NCBI GenBank assembly: GCA_946188175.1
Contig: CAMHUJ010000010.1
Span: 1 to 12,966, forward strand
Reading direction: 5' to 3'
Source: an uncultured Ruminococcus sp.
GTDB lineage: Bacteria > Bacillota > Clostridia > Oscillospirales > Ruminococcaceae
DNA length: 12,966 nt
The position numbers were made by a program, and so were the translations under genes. The notes beneath the pieces were generated by a model. The model saw nothing but the letters and a program-made list of their open reading frames with translations, was not told the DNA's origin and did not search any database. Shown here in pieces: positions 1-6,332 of the stretch. The stretch's first letter is position 1, and each line of letters starts with the position of its first letter.

Positions 1-55
1 TCATGTATTCACGGTTCAATCTTCGGTGCAGAATCGGCTGCGGGCACTGCCCGCC
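1..55. repeat. 55-bp direct repeat, copy 1
   Basis: This stretch is identical base for base to 241-295; the copies diverge at 56 versus 296. It contains CTTCGGTGCAGAATCG (21-36) followed by the palindrome GCGGGCACTGCCCGC (40-54). The 16-bp word recurs at 55-70 and in copy 2 at 261-276. The first base of the window is also the first base of the repeat, which is odd and may mark a contig end. No transposase or target-site duplication is seen. Confidence 0.9.
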
Positions 56-255
56 TTCGGTGCAGAATCGTCAGCGGGGAGCCCCCGCTGGCATTTCGCT
101 TCGCCTTTCTTTGGCGTTGTTTGCTTGACAGTTCGTTGTTCAGTTCAATCGGGGATGCTTTCCGCATCCACCCGAAGGGGCGCAGCCCTCTCCTGAATCA
201 TAATCATGCACTTGACTGCATACAAAAGACGAGTATTCTCTCATGTATTCACGGT
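1..255. other. Non-coding, hairpin-rich repeat region beyond recJ
   Basis: No convincing gene lies here. The stretch is packed with short perfect inverted repeats: 40-54 (GCGGG/CCCGC arms), 72-79 with 83-90 (CAGCGGGG/CCCCGCTG, loop AGC), 102-105 with 113-116 (CGCC/GGCG), 153-158 with 164-169 (GGATGC/GCATCC) and a 4-bp GGGC/GCCC hairpin at about 177-187. The module 'CTTCGGTGCAGAATCG plus GC hairpin' occurs twice in tandem (21-54 and 55-90) and a third time at 261-294. This resembles an extragenic palindromic repeat mosaic of the REP/BIME kind; the comparison is by organisation only. None of the hairpins has a T-run, so I do not call a recJ terminator here. Confidence 0.6.
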
Positions 256-295
256 TCAATCTTCGGTGCAGAATCGGCTGCGGGCACTGCCCGCC
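241..295. repeat. 55-bp direct repeat, copy 2, overlapping the recJ 3' end
   Basis: This is an exact copy of 1-55 at a distance of 240 bp. Read on the minus strand it supplies about the last 12-13 codons of recJ (tail residues GSARSRFCTED) and the TGA stop at 256-258. The palindrome at 280-294 therefore lies inside the reading frame. Either the element inserted at the end of recJ and gave it a new C-terminal tail, or the repeat was generated from the recJ end. Confidence 0.9.
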
Positions 296-2328
296 GCTTT
301 TGCAAATTCATAGATACGGCGGTAGCTTTCCGACTCGTCCAGCTCACGCTTCTGCGTCACGGGCAGCTTCGAGAGCGTTTCCGTCACGGCATCATAACCG
401 AGCAGATTCAGCTCTGCGAAAATATCCGCGATCATGCGCGCGCGGCAGCGGTTCATGCCCTTGCTTTGCAGCGCCGTACAGATCTGCGAAATCGTCATCG
501 GCATCCGCTGCACCAGCTGATACACCGCAACCAGATCGTTCCGGTGCGGACACATGCGCTGATAATAGGCAGGCGCCGGAAGCTGCTCGCCGCGGCAGTA
601 GGCATCATATGCAGCCTGCGCCGCAATCGCCTGCTCCTGCGCAGCCTGTGAGGTGCGCCAGTCCTCGGCACGCAGCGTCAGAGACTGCCGCCCCATGTAT
701 TCCTTGACATCCGCGGAGATCAGTACATCAATCTGCATTCCCGCGGAGATGCCGGTTTCCTCCGGTCTGAGGCGGAAGATCAACACCTCATGCTGTACAT
801 TTCCGCCGCGGAGCCGCAGCTTGGTATGTGTCCCGTTCGAGAGCGGCAGCACCTCGGTCACGGTCATTTCCTTTAAGACGAACATCGGCTTCGGATTGCC
901 CGTACCGAACGGCTCCAGCACCGAAAGCCCCTGCACATTCTCCGGTGTAAGCATCTGCGGCTCCAGTGCACGCACCGCCTCCGCCGTCATCACCGGCATC
1001 ACAGGATTCTGCTTTGCCGCATATGCCTGAATCGCTGCGCAGAATGCATCCTTTTCCGATTCCGCGACGGTAAATCCGCCCGCGCCGGTATGTCCGCCGT
1101 AGCGCAGCAGATGCGGTTCACATGCCTTCAGGCATTCAAATACGGAGAAATCGCCGAAGCTGCGCGCCGAACCGCGGAAGCCGTCCGCCTCCCTCGCCAT
1201 GAGGAAGCAGGGCTTGCCGAAGCGCTCCATAAGCCGCGCCGCAACAATGCCGATCACGCCGTGATGCCAGTTTTCACCGGCAAATACCAATACACGCGCA
1301 CTGAGCAGATGCGGATTCCGGCGAATCTCATCGAGAATCTCGTCGGTAATCTCCTGCTCCGTGACGCGGCGGTCCTGATTGAGCGAATGTATCTCACCGG
1401 CAAGGAGCTGTGCCTCGTCGGGATCGTCGGTCAGCAGCAGCTTTGCCGCCAGCGATGCAGAAGCAAATCTGCCTGCCGCATTGATGCGCGGGATCAGCTG
1501 GAAGGCTGCCGCCTGCGCGGAAATTGCCTCGCCCTCCTCCATGCCGCAGACTGCCATGAGCGAAATCAGGCCCATGCGCTCCGTATTGGCAAGAAGATGC
1601 AGGCCACGCTGCACAATAAACCGGTTCTCGCCGTCCAGCGGCATAACATCCGCAATCGTCGCCAGCGCCGCCAGATCGCCGAACTGCTCAAGCGCAGGCT
1701 CCCATTCGCCGCCGTCCATTGCCGCGATCAGCTTGAGCACGACAACGGCGCCGCAGATCGTCTTATAGGGGGAAGTGCAGTCCGGACGGAACGGATCGAC
1801 CACGGCAACCGCCTCCGGCAGTTCATCACCGGCGCGGTGATGATCGGTAATGACAAGCTCCATGCCGAGCTCTTTGATGACCTTTGCTTCTTCTATCGCG
1901 GAGATGCCGTTATCCACGGTCACGATCAGCGAAACGCCCTCCTCATGCAGACGGCGGATCTGATCGCTGCGCATGCCGTACCCCTCCTTGCGCGTCGGGA
2001 TATACCATGTCACATCGGCACCGGCGCAGAGCAGCCAGTCCGTCAGCATGACCGTCGCGGTCACGCCGTCACAGTCATAATCACCGTAGACACAGATGCG
2101 CTCGCCGCTGTCCACCGCCGCAAGAATCCGCTCCGCGGCAATATCCATATCCTTCAGCAGAAACGGATCGGTAATCTCCGAAACATTCAGCAGCTCGGCT
2201 GCACGTTCCACACTTTCAATGCCGCGTGAGACCAGAACCTCCGCGCAGAGCTGTGAGATACTGCCCTGTCTGCGGAGCTGCTCCGCCTTTTTGACATCCG
2301 GCTCGCCGATCTTCCAGCGTTTCAGCAA
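256..2328 (-). CDS. recJ: Single-stranded-DNA-specific exonuclease RecJ
   Basis: This is a cytoplasmic 5'-to-3' single-strand exonuclease of recombination and mismatch or base-excision repair, with a two-metal DHH-family active site. The 690 residues show the RecJ motifs in order: YGDYDCDG (81-88; Asp83, Asp85, Asp87), TVDNG with Asp139, DHH at 162-164, Asp178, RINAAGR (281-287), GENWHHGVIGIVAARL (from 351) and the DHHA1 signature GGHTGAGG (411-418). An OB-like region follows (about 465-560), then a C-terminal helical extension of about 130 residues, as in longer Firmicute RecJ proteins. The start is TTG at 2328: GGAGGTG (2336-2342) sits 7 nt upstream and no ATG fits as well. The last 12-13 residues come from the 241-295 repeat and look unlike a conserved RecJ end. 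The gene is monocistronic, with its own promoter at 2378-2406. Confidence 0.95.
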   Translation of the reverse strand: MLKRWKIGEPDVKKAEQLRRQGSISQLCAEVLVSRGIESVERAAELLNVSEITDPFLLKDMDIAAERILAAVDSGERICVYGDYDCDGVTATVMLTDWLLCAGADVTWYIPTRKEGYGMRSDQIRRLHEEGVSLIVTVDNGISAIEEAKVIKELGMELVITDHHRAGDELPEAVAVVDPFRPDCTSPYKTICGAVVVLKLIAAMDGGEWEPALEQFGDLAALATIADVMPLDGENRFIVQRGLHLLANTERMGLISLMAVCGMEEGEAISAQAAAFQLIPRINAAGRFASASLAAKLLLTDDPDEAQLLAGEIHSLNQDRRVTEQEITDEILDEIRRNPHLLSARVLVFAGENWHHGVIGIVAARLMERFGKPCFLMAREADGFRGSARSFGDFSVFECLKACEPHLLRYGGHTGAGGFTVAESEKDAFCAAIQAYAAKQNPVMPVMTAEAVRALEPQMLTPENVQGLSVLEPFGTGNPKPMFVLKEMTVTEVLPLSNGTHTKLRLRGGNVQHEVLIFRLRPEETGISAGMQIDVLISADVKEYMGRQSLTLRAEDWRTSQAAQEQAIAAQAAYDAYCRGEQLPAPAYYQRMCPHRNDLVAVYQLVQRMPMTISQICTALQSKGMNRCRARMIADIFAELNLLGYDAVTETLSKLPVTQKRELDESESYRRIYEFAKAAGSARSRFCTED

Positions 2329-2377
2329 GCTCCTTCACCTCCGATTTTTCGTCAGCCTATAATAACCCTATTTTATT

Positions 2378-2406
2378 AGTATACCATTTTTAAAGAAAAA
2401 ATGCAA
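2378..2406 (-). promoter_or_regulatory. Sigma-A-type promoter of recJ
   Basis: On the minus strand this reads TTGCAT (2401-2406), a 17-nt spacer and TATACT (2378-2383), with TGg before the -10 (extended -10). Transcription would start near 2371, leaving a 43-nt leader with GGAGGTG at 2336-2342. A short hairpin (AAGCAT/ATGCTT, 2405-2420) overlaps the -35 box. Confidence 0.75.
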
Positions 2407-2435
2407 GCATCGGAATGCTTTTCAACGGTTGATAC

Positions 2436-2472
2436 AAAAAAACATCCGCACAGGGAAAAATCCCCGTGCGGA
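2436..2472 (-). terminator. Intrinsic terminator of the Wzz-type gene
   Basis: In the minus-strand transcript an 11-bp stem (2462-2472 with 2445-2455) includes one G-U pair, has a 6-nt loop, and is followed by a T-run (2436-2442). It starts 16 nt after the stop codon. On the plus strand the G-U becomes an A-C mismatch and no T-run follows, so it acts on the minus strand. Confidence 0.85.
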
Positions 2473-2487
2473 CACTGCCGTTTTCAG

Positions 2488-4008
2488 TTAAGATTTTTTC
2501 TTATCGGACTTTTCCGGCTTCTCGTCAGTTTCTGCACCGGATGCAGCCGCCCGCTCGGCAGCCAGCTTATTGTTGCGCTTGCGGGTCTCCTCGACCAGTG
2601 CCTGACCGAACGAAACTGCAAGATAAACCATGAGCAGAACCGCCTCGATGCCGAAGATCGGAACAACTGCCTTCTTGATACCGCTCTGCACCGTCGTTGC
2701 GACAGCAGAGGTTGCCGGAACGAGGATGTTGTAGGAATCGGAGAGAGCAACATTGCGGTAGTAGTCATCGGCAGTCCGGTTGACCAGATCAATCAGATTG
2801 TCGATCTTGGTTTTCAGCTTTGCAAGGTCCTTCTCGATGCGCTCCGCCTTTGCCGTACCGGAAGCGCTGGTCTTTTTCAGCGTAGCAAGGCGCTGCTTGT
2901 AGTATTCGATATTCTGATTTGTCTCGGTCAGCTTCTCCTGCGCATCAATTCTGCGGTTGATCAGCTTGTCGTATTCCTCAGAGGAAAGGGTCGTCTCGGT
3001 ATTTGCAACGCTGTCGCTGAAAATGATCACCTGATCCTTCTCATAGGAGGAGAATGCGTGCTCGACGGCGGAAAGTGCTTCCTTATTCGCCTTCTGTTCG
3101 AGTTCAAGGTTCTCGATGCGCCATTCGTAATAGGTTTGCAGGCGGTCCTTATCCTTGGAAACATTGTTGACATTCAGATAGGAGGAGATCAGGTCGAGAT
3201 CAAGCGTCTGAATGGAGCTGATCGCATCCTTGAGATCGGCGAAGGTATAGCCGGTTTCGGAGGAACGGAAGCGTGCGGTATCGTCTGCTGCAATGCCGTT
3301 GACATAGCGGTTCAGTCTCTTGAGCTCCGTGCGGAACATATCGACTGCCTGTGCATAGTCATATTCCGTATAGTCCATTGCGGTCAGGCTGTTGCCGAAT
3401 GCCTCGTTATAGCCGAATTCACGGAAGAAATAATCACGGTAGGCTGCAAGCATGGCGTTGAGCACCTGCACCGCATCGGAACGGGTCAGACCGGATTCCT
3501 TGTAGTTGAAGGTCAGATTGTACTGCGTGGAAACCCACGATACATCGAGCATAGCCGTTGCGGCAGCAAGCTGACCCGAGGAGGCAGCCTCGTAAACATG
3601 CTTGTATGTGCTCATGCGCTGGTAGGCATCCTCCGGGATGATGCCCTCAATCCGCATGCCGCGGCGAACCGGCTCGAGCAGGCTCTTGTCCAGATTGCAT
3701 TCCTTCAGAGCCGCCTCGATGATTTCCGGCGATTTCAGTGTATTGTAGTCAAAATCCGTGCCGTCCGGATTCTTGCCCTTTTCAATGCCCTTATGCGTAA
3801 AGCTGACGATTGCATGCACAGGCGTCATGGATGTGGTACGGAAGAACACGCTGACACCCGCAATCAGACCGCCGATAATAATTGCAACAAGCAGCCAGAC
3901 AGCAAAATACTTTTTCAGCTTCCGGATAATGGCTGAAATGGATACGACAACTTGTTCCTCGGTTTTCTCATTCTGTTTGAGGATCAGGTTTACATTCTGC
4001 TCAGACAT
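2488..4008 (-). CDS. Wzz-type polysaccharide co-polymerase / chain-length determinant-like membrane protein
   Basis: The 506 residues have the Wzz plan: a short cytoplasmic N-terminus, membrane segment 1 at about 34-55, a large external domain, membrane segment 2 at about 447-469, and a charged cytoplasmic tail rich in Lys and Glu. The external part has a long predicted coiled coil (about 290-440), as in the helical arms of co-polymerases. Family members set the length of capsule, exopolysaccharide or O-antigen chains, often with a tyrosine kinase. Here no kinase motif (Walker A or Tyr cluster) is fused and no glycosyltransferase, flippase or kinase lies beside it, so the polymer is unknown. 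The start is ATG at 4008 with GGAGG (4016-4020) 7 nt upstream. The gene has its own promoter (4065-4093) and terminator (2436-2472). The long open frame on the opposite strand is its shadow. Confidence 0.8.
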   Translation of the reverse strand: MSEQNVNLILKQNEKTEEQVVVSISAIIRKLKKYFAVWLLVAIIIGGLIAGVSVFFRTTSMTPVHAIVSFTHKGIEKGKNPDGTDFDYNTLKSPEIIEAALKECNLDKSLLEPVRRGMRIEGIIPEDAYQRMSTYKHVYEAASSGQLAAATAMLDVSWVSTQYNLTFNYKESGLTRSDAVQVLNAMLAAYRDYFFREFGYNEAFGNSLTAMDYTEYDYAQAVDMFRTELKRLNRYVNGIAADDTARFRSSETGYTFADLKDAISSIQTLDLDLISSYLNVNNVSKDKDRLQTYYEWRIENLELEQKANKEALSAVEHAFSSYEKDQVIIFSDSVANTETTLSSEEYDKLINRRIDAQEKLTETNQNIEYYKQRLATLKKTSASGTAKAERIEKDLAKLKTKIDNLIDLVNRTADDYYRNVALSDSYNILVPATSAVATTVQSGIKKAVVPIFGIEAVLLMVYLAVSFGQALVEETRKRNNKLAAERAAASGAETDEKPEKSDKKKS

Positions 4009-4064
4009 TGATAAGCCTCCGTTTTCTTGATTTCACAAAATCCGCCATGGGACATGATGAAATC

Positions 4065-4093
4065 AGTATAGCACATTTCAAAATACTATGCAA
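4065..4093 (-). promoter_or_regulatory. Promoter of the Wzz-type gene
   Basis: On the minus strand this reads TTGCAT (4088-4093), 17 nt, then TATACT (4065-4070), with TGc giving an extended -10. Both hexamers and the spacing match the recJ promoter exactly. The start would be near 4058, giving a leader of about 50 nt. Confidence 0.8.
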
Positions 4094-4247
4094 GGCGTTT
4101 GCAGCGGATATCGGGATTTTTCTCTTTTTTGCACAAAATCCGCACAGGCAAATATCTGATTTCAGGCGGCAATTCCGCCCGTATTTCCTCATAATTCCGC
4201 ATTCCTGCATCAGCTTGTACAAATTTGGCATTTTCTCTGCAATTCGC
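4094..4247. other. Spacer between divergent promoters
   Basis: The gene-free stretch 4009-4350 holds the two divergent promoters and this core. The core has a short hairpin (GGCGG/CCGCC, 4165-4179) and a pyrimidine-rich run near 4117-4130. I see no operator or RNA gene. Confidence 0.5.
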
Positions 4248-4276
4248 TTGACAACCGGCGGAAATTATGGTATGAT
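4248..4276 (+). promoter_or_regulatory. Strong sigma-A promoter of the 4351-5226 gene
   Basis: The sequence is TTGACA (4248-4253), 17 nt, then TATGAT (4271-4276), preceded by TGg. Only one base departs from the consensus hexamers. The start would be near 4283, giving a leader of about 68 nt. AAGGAGG (4337-4343) lies 7 nt before the ATG. Confidence 0.85.
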
Positions 4277-4350
4277 ATACTAAATACCAATGATAAGAGC
4301 AAAGGCTTCATCATACACAAAAAGAACACAGTCAGCAAGGAGGCATTACC

Positions 4351-5226
4351 ATGTATTCCAAGGACGATTCGAGACATGAAGAACTGGTACAGAAGGGCGA
4401 ACAGCTTGAACAGCTGCTCCAGAGCACCGATCATTCCGAGCAGGAAAAGCAGACGGCGCTCATGGAATATCTGAATCTGCTGAATTTCGAGCGTGCGGCA
4501 GACCTCGGCATCTCCTTCACGGAGCGGATGCTCGAGCGCATCATTGCTGCATTTGAAGCGCATCCGACGGCAGATCTCGCGGTCGATCAGCTCTATACCT
4601 GTCTGCTTTTGCAGCAGTTCCATTCCATGCAGTTTGATTCATGGCGCGCACATCCGTCCATCGAGCGGTGCCAGAACGCACTGACGATGCTCGAGGCGGA
4701 GGGGCGCTGGTCGGACTGCCTGCGCTACTGTCAGGATACTGCCAACACCTATGCAGAAATCCATTTCTGGCCCGAGGCGCTTGCCTATGCGCAGCGTGCT
4801 TATACCAGCATGCGCGAGCTGCTCGGGCAGAATATCAAGGTTCTCGAAAACGGCGAGCTGCTTGATCTCTCCGACAGTGCATTCTCGGTGATCACCTGTG
4901 CATTGCACACCAAGGAAGGCATTACGCTGAAAACGGAAGCAATGTTGCAGGCAGACCTTGGGAACGAGGGCTATGCTGCGGTTTATGAGGAGGCAAAAGA
5001 TGCTGCCGATTCCGAGCCGGAGACCGATCCGGTCGAGCTGACGCCGGAATATCTTGCGATCCGCTTTGAGCTGGAGGAGAAGATCGACGAAGCACTGGAG
5101 CATGAGCGCGGCTACTATGACTACTGCCGGGAATACTGGATGGCAAAGCGCATGATCCTGCGCAGCGAATACGGCATCCGCTGGAAGTCCCCGATCGTCC
5201 TCAATCCGAACGAGGAATTTCACTAA
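4351..5226 (+). CDS. Hypothetical helical (TPR-like) cytoplasmic protein
   Basis: I do not recognise this 291-residue protein. It has no signal peptide and no membrane segment, is acidic, and reads as almost wholly alpha-helical. The spacing of Ala, Leu, Tyr and Trp in the middle (about 125-165, e.g. YCQDTANTYAEIHFWPEALAYAQRAY) is like a tetratricopeptide helix pair: first helix with a small residue, then an ALAYAQRAY second helix. That suggests a protein-protein interaction scaffold, but no partner is implied by neighbours. The C-terminus (about 225-291) is a charged helix ending in NEEFH. The start is clear from AAGGAGG 7 nt upstream. The near-consensus promoter implies good expression. It is monocistronic and converges on the guanylate-kinase-like gene. 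Confidence 0.8.
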   Translation: MYSKDDSRHEELVQKGEQLEQLLQSTDHSEQEKQTALMEYLNLLNFERAADLGISFTERMLERIIAAFEAHPTADLAVDQLYTCLLLQQFHSMQFDSWRAHPSIERCQNALTMLEAEGRWSDCLRYCQDTANTYAEIHFWPEALAYAQRAYTSMRELLGQNIKVLENGELLDLSDSAFSVITCALHTKEGITLKTEAMLQADLGNEGYAAVYEEAKDAADSEPETDPVELTPEYLAIRFELEEKIDEALEHERGYYDYCREYWMAKRMILRSEYGIRWKSPIVLNPNEEFH

Positions 5227-5285
5227 GCGAAAGCCGCACGAAGCATCGGAATCCCGAGCGATTCACAGATCGTATATACACATAT

Positions 5286-5330
5286 AAAAAAGAACCGCGA
5301 GATCATGCAGATGCATGGTTTCGCGGTTTT
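5286..5330. terminator. Bidirectional intrinsic terminator between convergent genes
   Basis: The arms AACCGCGA (5293-5300) and TCGCGGTT (5321-5328) enclose a second stem CATGCA/TGCATG (5304-5309 with 5312-5317). On the plus strand the three bases between the stems pair as G-U, A-U and U-G, giving one long helix followed by TTTT. On the minus strand the same stem is followed by six T (5286-5291). It serves both the 4351-5226 gene and the gene ending at 5334. Confidence 0.88.
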
Positions 5331-5333
5331 GTG

Positions 5334-5918
5334 TCATTCGCCGAACGACGTAAAATAATCTGTGATTTCTGCGATGCACTGTTCCAGTTCATCATTGGGA
5401 AAGCGCTTTGCAATGCCTGCCGCTTTCAGCTTCTCCTCGGAAAAATCCTGTGCATCCGCGAGAAACCGGCGGCACATCTCCGCATAATTCGGAACTGCCT
5501 GCGCGCGTTCACGGTCCAGCGCGCGCTGTAAGCGGACGCCGTCCTCGACCGAAATATACACGGGAATCACGGCATCCGCACCGTAATATGCACGGATTCT
5601 GCCGTAGGATTCGGGCGTTCCGATGCCAAGATAGCTGGCACTTTGCAGGTCGATGCTGTCCTTTGCGGTGCAGTAGGTCCAGTCGCCTTTTTTCGTATGA
5701 TAGGTGCGCTCCTCGATGAAGCGATCCCCGCCGCGCATCTGCATCAGCTGCTCCGGCGTGATAAAATAGTATTCTCTGCCTTCCTGCTCGCCTGCCCGCT
5801 TCGGTCTGGTCGTATGCAGCACCATTGACCGGATTGCCGGAAACCGTTCCAGCAGCCGCTTATAAATCGTATCCTTGCCGGATGCACTCTTGCCCATGAG
5901 ATAATACAAATGATGCAC
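5334..5918 (-). CDS. Guanylate kinase family protein
   Basis: This is a 194-residue P-loop nucleoside monophosphate kinase, expected to transfer phosphate from ATP to GMP or a related nucleotide in the cytoplasm. The P-loop is GKSASGKD (9-16), with Asp where Ser or Thr usually follows the Lys. The GMP-binding-like segment TTRPKRAGEQEGREYYF (about 36-52) matches the guanylate kinase pattern TTR..R.GE..G..Y.F. The middle (TKKGDWTYCTAKDSID) differs from the usual GNxYGT segment, so it may be a paralog with another substrate rather than the housekeeping enzyme. The length is close to the family norm of about 200. The start is GTG at 5918 with GGAG 8 nt upstream (GGAGcggttacg before GTG). It is a single-gene unit with promoter at 5976-6004 and the terminator at 5286-5330. 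Confidence 0.82.
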   Translation of the reverse strand: MHHLYYLMGKSASGKDTIYKRLLERFPAIRSMVLHTTRPKRAGEQEGREYYFITPEQLMQMRGGDRFIEERTYHTKKGDWTYCTAKDSIDLQSASYLGIGTPESYGRIRAYYGADAVIPVYISVEDGVRLQRALDRERAQAVPNYAEMCRRFLADAQDFSEEKLKAAGIAKRFPNDELEQCIAEITDYFTSFGE

Positions 5919-5975
5919 CGTAACCGCTCCTTTCTGCCGGTCTGAATCAATCGGAATGCGTATGCGTCAGCTTTT

Positions 5976-6004
5976 ATTATATCACAATCGCCGTTTGTTT
6001 TCAA
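5976..6004 (-). promoter_or_regulatory. Promoter of the guanylate-kinase-like gene
   Basis: On the minus strand this reads TTGAAA (5999-6004), 17 nt, then TATAAT (5976-5981), with TGa before the -10. The start would be near 5969, about 50 nt before the GTG. Confidence 0.85.
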
Positions 6005-6066
6005 GTCCGTTATGAGACTGCAAAACGGGAAACCGCACTTTGCCCCGGAAAAAATCGCTTTTGCAC

Positions 6067-6095
6067 TTGACAATCCGTCTGCACTATGCTATAAT
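6067..6095 (+). promoter_or_regulatory. Perfect consensus promoter of the RNA leader / dockerin operon
   Basis: The sequence is TTGACA (6067-6072), exactly 17 nt, then TATAAT (6090-6095), preceded by TGc (extended -10). Both hexamers are the exact consensus, so this should be one of the strongest promoters in the window. Transcription should start at about 6102, some 328 nt before the CE15 start codon. Confidence 0.92.
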
Positions 6096-6101
6096 AATTT
6101 T

Positions 6102-6297
6102 GTGCAATATGTTGCCTGATGGAACGGGCAGCGTAAAAAATATAAAAAAACATTGGGAAAATCGCTTCTGATTTTAGGGGAAACTCGCGTTTTATCTGAT
6201 AAAACGCAGCGTTTCTATGCCATATTGTCAGGAAGAATCCCGTGTCATATGTTCAATGGAAACAGCTGCGCGACGTGGGAATCGTGCAGCTGTTTTT
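6102..6297 (+). ncRNA. Candidate structured leader RNA or small RNA with terminator
   Basis: About 195 nt lie between a perfect promoter and a strong intrinsic terminator, with no believable reading frame. Helices seen: GTTGCC/GGCAGC (6111-6116 with 6127-6132), AAAATC/GATTTT (6158-6163 with 6170-6175), a perfect 9-bp hairpin GCGTTTTAT/ATAAAACGC (6187-6195 with 6199-6207, loop CTG), CATAT/ATATG (6221-6225 with 6247-6251), and a possible closing CATTG/CAATG (6151-6155 with 6254-6258). CAATATG (6105-6111) can instead pair with CATATTG (6221-6227). CGCAGC (6205-6210) can pair with GCTGCG (6265-6270), which would break both the 9-bp hairpin and the terminator. That is the layout of an attenuator or riboswitch. 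I recognise no known riboswitch, T-box or 6S sequence. An independent small RNA is the alternative. Confidence 0.6.
6261..6297 (+). terminator. Intrinsic terminator inside the leader (attenuator)
   Basis: A 12-bp helix joins 6262-6273 and 6282-6293 (one G-U pair, loop of 8) and is followed directly by TTTTT (6293-6297). It lies 133 nt before the CE15 start, not after a gene. It must therefore either end a small RNA or control read-through into the dockerin genes. Confidence 0.9.
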
Positions 6298-6302
6298 ATA
6301 TC

Positions 6303-6332
6303 CGGAACGAAACGAACCGGCGTTTTGTTCCG
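6303..6332 (+). other. Second perfect hairpin just after the terminator
   Basis: CGGAACGAAACG (6303-6314) pairs with CGTTTTGTTCCG (6321-6332) over 12 bp with one G-U; the loop is AACCGG. No T-run follows, so it is not a terminator. In a read-through transcript it could stabilise or process the 5' end of the CE15 mRNA. Confidence 0.8.

Noticed and set aside
1..295. CRISPR array or insertion sequence
   Set aside because: There are two exact copies only, with no regular spacers of 30-40 bp, no transposase frame and no terminal inverted repeats of an insertion sequence.
1090..2229. Plus-strand open frame opposite recJ
   Set aside because: It lacks a ribosome site and any family signature; the RecJ motifs lie on the other strand.
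2404..2421. Short hairpin AAGCAT/ATGCTT near the recJ promoter as a second terminator
   Set aside because: It has only 6 bp, overlaps the -35 box, and the stronger terminator at 2436-2472 already ends the Wzz transcript.
2401..3936. Long plus-strand open frame (511 codons) opposite the Wzz-type gene
   Set aside because: It has no ribosome site, a Cys/Ile-rich unpatterned composition and no domain. The minus-strand gene has membrane segments, a promoter, a ribosome site and a terminator.
6102..6297. 6S RNA or a known riboswitch class
   Set aside because: The length fits 6S, but I cannot form the long rod with a central bubble, and no aptamer core I know (SAM, cobalamin, c-di-GMP, fluoride, guanidine, T-box) is recognisable.
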